DNA from: Hanleya hanleyi
Taxonomy: Eukaryota; Mollusca; Polyplacophora; Lepidopleurida; Hanleyidae
DNA length: 64,000 bases
Assembly: GCA_036873755.1 (NCBI GenBank)
Contig: JAVTVY010018706.1
Coordinates: 16,758 to 80,757 of the forward strand
Direction of reading: 5' to 3'
The notes beneath the pieces are model-generated. The model saw only the letters and a list, made by a program, of their open reading frames with translations. It was not told the origin of the DNA and made no database searches. Below are positions 58,410 to 64,000 of the stretch, piece by piece. Each line of letters starts with the position of its first letter. Positions within the stretch are counted from its first letter, which is position 1. Both the position numbers and the translations under genes were made by a program.

Positions 58410-58640
58410 GCTCGCCATATACGAAGTAGGCGAGGTATTGGGAGAGAGAGAGGGGGAAAGTGACGGTGTCGGTGTCGGTGTCCGGTTAAGTTTTTATGTT
58501 TAGCACAACGTTAGACTCAAGCTGGAAGGTTAACGTTTTTTGTTTAAGCTGGACTTTTTGTCATATTTATGACATTTTGGACTTGGCAAATTTTCTGCAT
58601 CTATTCCAGTATGTATATCAGGTGTCAGTGTCCGGTTAAG
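58410..58640 (+). repeat. Dispersed repeat TTAGCTCGCCATATACGAAG
   Basis: GCTCGCCATATACGAAGTAG, GGCGAGGTATTGGGAGAGAG and GGTGTCGGTGTCCGGTTAAG form the start of a repeat type that I recall from mollusc genomes. It is followed by the 58715 and 58935 modules that also occur together at 18500-19085. Confidence 0.55.
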
Positions 58641-58714
58641 TCTCCTAAGCTACGCTTCGTATAGTCCAGGAGCGTACATCATGCTACACTTATTCAACCC
58701 ATCCACTATCCTCG

Positions 58715-59130
58715 GGGAGCATGTCCCCACCCCTGGGGCGCCGATGCCCACCCTCTATCTCCTAACTTACACTTCGCCCGACCCCATACCCTCATATTTT
58801 AATTTCTAGTTTTATATCTCTTATATGTGATACTAACCTATTAGGTAGGAGATGCAGTGTACATTGTATATACACAAACACGTCAAATCAACTACAATAA
58901 ATTCCTTTATAGTAATTACTAATAGTTTAATGACATTATTTCATTTCAGAAGTACAATATTAAATAACCGGCGGGGGGAATCCCGCAGTACCGAGTCCCT
59001 GGTGGTTTGGAATTTTGTGTCGCCTTTAATGAAGGACACCATTTCCTTCAATTTTGGTACCGAATCCCATTCCACATCATGATTTAACCTAAAGCTTTTG
59101 CACGAACCATATTTGTCCAGGCATTTCACA
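58715..59130 (+). repeat. Dispersed modules GAGCATGTCCCCA and AATGAAGGACA
   Basis: The two modules of 18985-19085 and 18480-18800 are present in the same orientation but in swapped order relative to that locus. Confidence 0.6.
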
Positions 59131-59486
59131 CCCACATCTCAGACCAAATTTCAATTGTACATGTATTCAAAATGACATGTATAAGCTTACTTTTGGAACA
59201 AAAGGTAATCTTTATTTCAAGTTTTATAATATAGTTCATCTTTCAATCCAACTTCAACATCACTGACAAAGAAGTCAAATTTTTATAACAATATGTAAGT
59301 AGTAGTGTCTACTGATTACAAGTCTTATTGATCTACTTATTTGTTCCCCCGGGTAAAATTTGTGGCGGAACTGTGGCGGTCACGGGAGGGGATTCCCCAG
59401 TGGGGGTTTCCCATGACGATCACGTGATCAAGGCATGTCTAGACTTGTTCTGGGTTGTACAGTTCTGCCATACGGAGGATGGGAAA

Positions 59487-59519
59487 TAAATTAATTAATT
59501 AATTAATTTTAATTAATTA
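59487..59519. repeat. (AATT)n microsatellite
   Basis: TAAATTAATTAATTAATTAA and TTTTAATTAATT. Confidence 0.85.
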
Positions 59520-59564
59520 CTTGTAAAATGGCGGTGTTTTTAGACGGCGCAAGGGAGACAACTC

Positions 59565-60130
59565 GTGTGGCCGTGGGTATGGAAATAGCCGTGTTGGAGC
59601 TAGGGGAGTCCCTAATGGTCCGATGGGGTCGAGTGAGGTATCAAAGTGAAGCTTAGGTGAAGGGGCATCTAATGGGCTGGGTGTGGGGTTGACATAGCGG
59701 CCGTCTGCGCATGCGCGGTGGCCGAAGGGTATGGAAATAGCCGTGTTGGAGCTAGCGAAGCCCCTAGTGGACCGATGGGGTCGAGTGAGGTATCAAAGTG
59801 AAGCATTCGTGAAGGGGCATCTAATCGGCTGGGTGTGGGATTGAAATATCGGCATTGTGCGCATGCGCGGTGGCCGAAGGGTATGGAAATAGCCGTTTTG
59901 GAGCTAGGGGAGCCCCTAATGGTCGAATGGGGTCGAGTGAGGTATCAAAGTGAAGCCTAGTGAAGGGGCATCTGAATGGACTGGGTGTGGGGTTGAAATA
60001 TCACATTCTGCGCATGCGCGGTGGCCCAAGGGTATGAAAATAGCCGTGTTGGAGCTAGGGGAGCCCCTAATGGTCCAATGGGGTCGAGTGAGGTATCAAA
60101 GTGAAGCCTAGGTGAAGGGGTATTTTATGG
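59565..60130 (+). repeat. Tandem array, four units of about 152 bases, each with an NRF1-like site
   Basis: GTATGGAAATAGCCGTGTTG starts units at 59577, 59728, 59880 and 60033. Each unit holds GAGCTAGGGGAGCCCCTAAT (with the palindrome GGGGAGCCCC), GGTCGAGTGAGGTATCAAAG and, at the unit border, TGCGCATGCGCGGTGG. Units are closely similar. Confidence 0.88.
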
Positions 60131-60134
60131 CTGG

Positions 60135-60385
60135 GTGGGTGCATGTAAAATTTTTCCTGAAAAAAAAAAAAACGGAAAACGGACTTTATCGAAAAATCCG
60201 GGAAAATGCCTATATGGGGTATGGAGGGTATATAGGTCGCCGGGCTTAACGGGGCTCGCCTGTCAATAGAGTTATCTCCCCCTAGTTCCAGGGTGGGTGT
60301 ATGTAAAAATTTTCCTGAAAAAATACGGAATACGGACTTTATCCTAAATTACGGGAAAATGCCTATATGGGGTATGGGAGGTATA
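60135..60385 (+). repeat. Two units of GGGTGGGTG(C/T)ATGTAAAA
   Basis: Two copies about 145 bases apart with TTTTCCTGAAAAA, CGGACTTTATC and GGGAAAATGCCTATATGGGG. Confidence 0.8.
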
Positions 60386-60395
60386 GGACCATCCT

Positions 60396-60870
60396 GGGAA
60401 ACGTACTTCTATACATTTGCGGTAGGGTTGTGGGGTCTCGTTTTACTCGTCTCGTCATTTAGAACATGATAGGAAGTGTCCCCGTGCGAATCGGTGAAAT
60501 TTTTGAAAAAGTACGATATAGCCTCATATAGTCCCATACTGAGGGTATAGGATCAATGTTTGCCCCCCTGGGAAACGTACTTCTATACATTTGCGGTAGG
60601 GTTGTGGGGTCTCGTTTTACTCGTCTCGTCATTTAGAACATGATAGGAAGTGTCCCCGTGCGAATCGGTGAAATTTTTGAAAAAAGTCACCGAGCCCCAT
60701 ATAGTCCCATACTGGGGTATAGGTTCAATGTTTATCCCCCTGGGAAACGTACTTCTATACATTTGCGGTAGGGTTGTGTGGTCTCGTTTTACTCGTCTCG
60801 TCATTTAGAACACGATAGGAAGTGTCCCCCTGCGAATCGGTGAAATTTTTGAAAAAAGTCACCGAGGCCT
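60396..60870 (+). repeat. Tandem array, three units of about 172 bases
   Basis: GGGAAACGTACTTCTATACA, TTTGCGGTAGGGTTGTG(G/T)G and TTAGAACA(T/C)GATAGGAAGTG at about 60396, 60569 and 60740. Distant relatives are at 4370 and 35140. Confidence 0.88.
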
Positions 60871-60929
60871 GGGTAGGCCCATAGGCCTATACTGCATGGC
60901 TATGGGTGTATAGGGCCATACGGGGTGGA

Positions 60930-61350
60930 CATGTTGGAGTCTAAGTGAGTCCCTAATGGTCCAATGGGGTCGAGTGATGTCTTATTTTCAAGCTCTCGTG
61001 GAGGAGCACTTGACTACACTAATGGTTCGTCCGTGTTCAATAGTCTGCGCATGCGCAGTCTGGCCGTAGTATAGAAAACAGGCATTTTGGGTGCTATGTA
61101 GGGGTGTGTTTGGGTTAGAGATGAGCTAATCACGGTTCGAATGGGTCGTGTGAGGTGTCAAAGTGAAGCTTGTGTGGGGTAGAGTCAGAATGGTGTGTCT
61201 TTGAATGCATGTCGCGTTAATCTGCGCATGCGCAGTTGGTTGTAGTAAGTAAAGTGGCCATTTTGGGGCAGCGAAGGAAGTTATTTGGGGTCGAGATGGG
61301 CTAATCACGGTTCGAATGCGTCCTCGAAGGTGTCATCTTGTAGTTCTCGG
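60930..61350 (+). repeat. GGTTCGAATGGGTCGTGTGA repeat units with NRF1-like sites
   Basis: CTAATCACGGTTCGAATG occurs at 61125 and 61302 and a related unit at 60950; TGCGCATGCGCAG at 61045 and 61220. This parallels 35390-35510. Confidence 0.72.
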
Positions 61351-61389
61351 GGTGTACATTCCGATTTGAAGGGATGTTCGCGTCATCTG

Positions 61390-61660
61390 TGACGTCATCG
61401 GTGACGTCATCGGTACGAGTAGTAGCGAAAGTGGACATTTTCGGGCAGTACATGAAGGTATTTGGGGTCGAGATGGTGCGGTAGGAATATCATTCTGCGC
61501 ATGCGCAGACGCAATGCGGAGCTCTCGTCCAATCAGAAGCGAGTATTTCAAATCCGTCACAGAGTTCTCAGCCAATCAGAAGCGAGTATTTTGACCCGGT
61601 GCATTATGGGCCATATCCAAGATGGCGGCACGTATGTTCAAGATGGCCGCACATCCGGTG
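61390..61660 (+). promoter_or_regulatory. Cluster of promoter-type motifs (CRE, NRF1, CCAAT, YY1)
   Basis: Two TGACGTCATCGG sites (61393 and 61405), TCTGCGCATGCGCAGA (61493), two CCAATCAGAAGCGAGTATTT (61530 and 61573) and two CAAGATGGC(G/C)GC sites (61617 and 61638). This is what a dense housekeeping-type promoter looks like; which gene it would serve is unknown. It lies beyond the 3' end of the minus-strand genes, so it may face leftward or outward from the element end. Confidence 0.55.
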
Positions 61661-61837
61661 TCGAAAACTGGCCATTCCGTCGGGATGTGGTCACCTAGTG
61701 TCGAAAACTGGTCCTTGTATGGGTCCTGCTAGACGTTTTGACGCCATGATATAGATCGGAGAGAGAGAGAGAAAACAACAACAACAAGGATGACACATGA
61801 GGGAACAACAACAACAACAAGTTTTTTTTCATATAGT

Positions 61838-61843
61838 TTATTT
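61838..61843 (-). terminator. Polyadenylation signal for the minus-strand gene
   Basis: AATAAA on the minus strand, about 200 bases past the stop of the zinc-finger-like gene; preserved in the relic copy near 53170. Confidence 0.6.
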
Positions 61844-62042
61844 TCCCCTCCATCATAACATCCCCACGCTGGGGGAGCCGCGTTGGGTATGTTTACAATT
61901 CAAGAAAGACTCTTGTCCAATCAGAGACCGCCATTTGCATCTGTCCTATTCGTTCCTGTCCGTTAGATGTATTCTTGTCCAATCAGAAGTCGCCATTTCA
62001 GAGAGTTCCTTCTTCGGTCATATTCATTCTGAACCGTTTATT

Positions 62043-62616
62043 CTAATCATCGTCGGCCAGGCCTGGATATTCTTCGGGCAGCATGTCCTGAAACAGTTGT
62101 TTGCGCATTTTGATCGCATTTTCCAGGGCCTCGGTGGGTGGTAAACCCATATCCTCTTCAAAGTGACGCTTGGTCTTCATGATGGACCTGTGCGTGGGGT
62201 CCCCTTTCATTTCAAGCGGTAGTAAGGTATACTGTTCATAGATCGCCATGGCTGTTTTCCTGATGCGGGAGCGCATTTGGGTGTACGTCTGTTGTAAATT
62301 ATCCTCTCCGGCGTCCTCGATCGCTTCGGCGTGAGTATTGATAGCTGCTGTCACAATACGATCCCAGAAGGTAGGTTCTGCCTCACTTTCCTGGGATGAA
62401 GGCTGATTCTCTGAGGTCAAGCTCTCCATATCAGTAGATAGACTGTCAGCCATCTTGGATTCGGTATCAGTCGATGCACTCTCATCAATCTCTGTATCAG
62501 TATCTGCCTCAACGGGCTCCTCGGCGTCTTCAGTCCCATGTATATTTTTTCTGGTGTCGCATCATATCGTAATGTCTGGTGAACGTGCGTTCACACTCAG
62601 AATAAGTATAAGCCAT
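62043..62616 (-). pseudogene. Zinc-finger-like acidic protein of the large DNA element, frame broken once
   Basis: An ATG at 62616 opens a frame with one finger-like segment (C8, F12, H21; Tyr at position 5 where the first Cys is expected) that ends at a stop near 62540. From a six-A run at about 62550 the adjoining frame continues through an acidic Asp/Glu/Thr/Ser region into a 136-residue open frame (ATG at 62453) ending at 62043. That part has a helical domain with EPTFWDRIVTAAINTH, GDPTHRSIMKTKRHFEED and AIKMRKQLF, and an acidic end. The break is a one-base difference in a homopolymer, so it could be a sequencing error. The role is unknown; DNA binding is only a guess from the finger. The same helical pattern occurs in the ATPase tail upstream. 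Transcription probably starts at the TATA word about 50 bases before the ATG. Confidence 0.62.
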
Positions 62617-62661
62617 GTTGACGGTTGAACGTCGACTGTGCGTGTTTTGGGAATACGCTCG

Positions 62662-62669
62662 CTTTTATA
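62662..62669 (-). promoter_or_regulatory. TATA box of the zinc-finger-like gene
   Basis: TATAAAAG on the minus strand, 46-53 bases before the ATG, in CTGTCTATAAAAGCGAGCG. In the relic copy the equivalent word is mutated. Confidence 0.65.
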
Positions 62670-62679
62670 GACAGTAACG

Positions 62680-62840
62680 CCCATCAACGCTTAGCTCAAC
62701 GCTTCAACGCCCTGGTGAATTAGCTCAAGCTCTGATTTCATGGAATTGACACCAATTCATCGAAATGCAGTGACGCCCGTCAACGCCCGTCGTTACGCCT
62801 TAACGCTCGTCTCAACGCTTTAACACACTTTCTTAATGCT
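62680..62840. repeat. AACGCC / CTTCAACGCC minisatellite
   Basis: Irregular repeats of AACGCTTCAACGCCC, GTCAACGCCCGTCGTTACGCC and CTTAACGCT separate the two minus-strand genes. They are also found upstream of the relic copy (53840-54030) and at 55605-55830. Confidence 0.7.
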
Positions 62841-64000
62841 TTAACGTTGTTTAATGATGCGTTCGAACAAATGTTTCTTTTGTGCTATTGCTCTGACATA
62901 CGCCGCTTGCCAGTTCATGCCCGAGGTTTTCAACATCGACGCTGTTCTTTCAATTTCCATATGGACTGGGTCCTTATCCAACAATTTCATATGGGTCAGT
63001 AAGTCGACATACTGCTGACGTAAAGCCCGTCGTAATCTGGGTGCCAATCTGTTATGGGCTAAAATTGCAGCTTCCTCTTTCGAATACCCTTTGCGTTGAA
63101 ACTTGTTTCCTGTGGCCTCCAACATCCCGCCCATCTCGGCGTCCATACTTTCTTTGAACAAATCCTTCCATGGCCTCGAGTTCACATTATGTTCTTCAAC
63201 CTCGGGTTGGGCCTTCACGGTTGGGTGATATTCCAGGACTGATGGTATGAAGCGGGCCCGCTGTATGGGGGTGGGCTTCTGCTGCTGCTCTGCCAGGAGT
63301 GCACTCGGCGGATGGTGTAGGGGTATAGGCCGTTGTGGTGATTCCTCGCCGGGTAACAGGTGGGTCGTCAGCCGACGATCTTCGGGGGTATGGGCTTTTA
63401 AATCTACGAACAGGTAGCCGTACGGACGAATTGTCGCTTCTTGAAACGCCCACATAACATGGTCAATGTTCTGAGGATAAATTCGACTACCAAACACACG
63501 GATTTGTGCTCTATCAATGGGATTGGAGAACAACACAAAGTATTGGCAGTTCAAGGCAATATCTCTGGACGCCTTCCCTTGAGGAAAGAGATTCTGAGTC
63601 AAATAGATGACGGACAGATTTCGATGATGGGACCCTCGAGGTCGGCGATTTTCGAATTGTCTTTGGCCGCACTCATCAGATCATCGAGCACTACCACGTT
63701 GGTCTGCTCGGAATCGAAGTAATAGGGTTCGTCTATGTCGTGAGGAATTCCTGGAACAAAGCTCACATTCTGTAGTCGTGCAGCTTCGTAGGCGGGCTGC
63801 CATTGGCTATAACACCAAACAACACGTGTCGGAGCTGGGGTTGCCACACCTTCCTCTAAGAACTTCATCACCCAGGACGTCTTTCCACACCCCGTAGGGC
63901 CGCCCACCGTCATCGTATAAGGGTGCTCTAATACTGTCGTGTGTGACGTAGGTGTTGATCGTTCCTCGCGCGTACTTTGAATTTGCACGTTATCGGGACT
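62841..64000 (-). pseudogene. Packaging-type P-loop ATPase of a Maverick/adintovirus-like element, partial, frame broken
   Basis: The visible frame is open at the right edge (its apparent first codon is GTG, so the true start lies outside). Walker A GGPTGCGKTSW is at about 63870-63902, then RVVWCYSQWQPAYE, and Walker B NVVVLDDLM at about 63674-63700. The frame breaks near 63640, where a few bases appear to be missing, and stops at 63599. The adjoining frame resumes with TQNLFPQGKASRD and the PYGYLFVDLKAHTPEDRRL segment, closing the ATPase core, then a Pro/Gln-rich linker and a helical tail of about 110 residues ending at 62841. This arrangement matches the FtsK/HerA-like ATPases that load genomes into capsids in Maverick/Polinton-type elements and adintoviruses, as far as I recall the family; other large invertebrate DNA elements are possible. 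The break makes this copy non-functional unless it is a sequencing error. Confidence 0.6.

Overview
The window is eukaryotic nuclear DNA dominated by repeats, most likely from a mollusc and probably a gastropod. The reasons are a degraded GTGAGTGAGTGA repeat of a kind I associate with vetigastropods (8409-8480), frequent GTTATCTCCC and ACATGTAC words, short exon candidates with GTAAGT donors, a Ty3-type retrotransposon and many small inverted-repeat elements. There are no bacterial features. No intact host gene can be proven. The host candidates are a start codon frame running off the left edge (1-87, minus), a two-exon candidate (22974-23505) and a promoter/first-exon unit copied as a palindrome (30839-31793).

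Layout. 1-10540 is a series of palindromic satellites and foldback elements: an ACCGCGGT element with a 6-bp target duplication (1528-2960), a TGATATCA array (3438-3866), a degraded inverted array (4545-7760) that received a CCGATATCGG element (6391-7706, 6-bp duplication), and a large inverted array (9150-10480). 10595-15425 is a complete but decayed Ty3/gypsy retrotransposon with 156-bp LTRs, a tRNA-Ser(GCU) primer site and a 5-bp duplication; gag is open and pol is broken. 15430-23000 holds minisatellites and long degenerate arrays built round GGTGGCGCCACC. 24690-29840 is quiet. 30700-34400 is a composite inverted region carrying a LINE ORF2 tail. 36090-37536 has two copies of a core that also sits inside the CCGATATCGG elements.

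38097-40207 is a CGACGTCG foldback element with a 7-bp duplication; its right half and flank are tandemly duplicated (39312-42360 and 42361-45392). 45850-52590 carries further palindromes, a second CCGATATCGG element in opposite orientation and a six-fold identical 30-bp repeat. 53157-58370 contains a decayed copy of a viral-type gene, a near-perfect 706-bp hAT-like palindrome with an 8-bp duplication, and a 1.95-kb foldback element with AT-rich arms. 59480-61700 is a set of tandem arrays rich in NRF1, YY1, CCAAT and CRE-like words. 61830-64000 is the left part of a large DNA element of Maverick/adintovirus type: a broken packaging-ATPase gene and a broken zinc-finger-like gene, both on the minus strand.

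The unifying observation is that most repeat families here are built on a perfect palindrome (ACCGCGGT, TGATATCA, CCGATATCGG, CGACGTCG, GGTGGCGCCACC, GCAAGCTTGC, CCATGG, TGCGCATGCGCA), and several form the long terminal arms of elements that begin and end with TA and have 6-7 bp target duplications. I read these as a group of non-autonomous satellite-armed foldback transposons. A second observation is that the ATPase tail and the zinc-finger-like protein appear to share one helical module.
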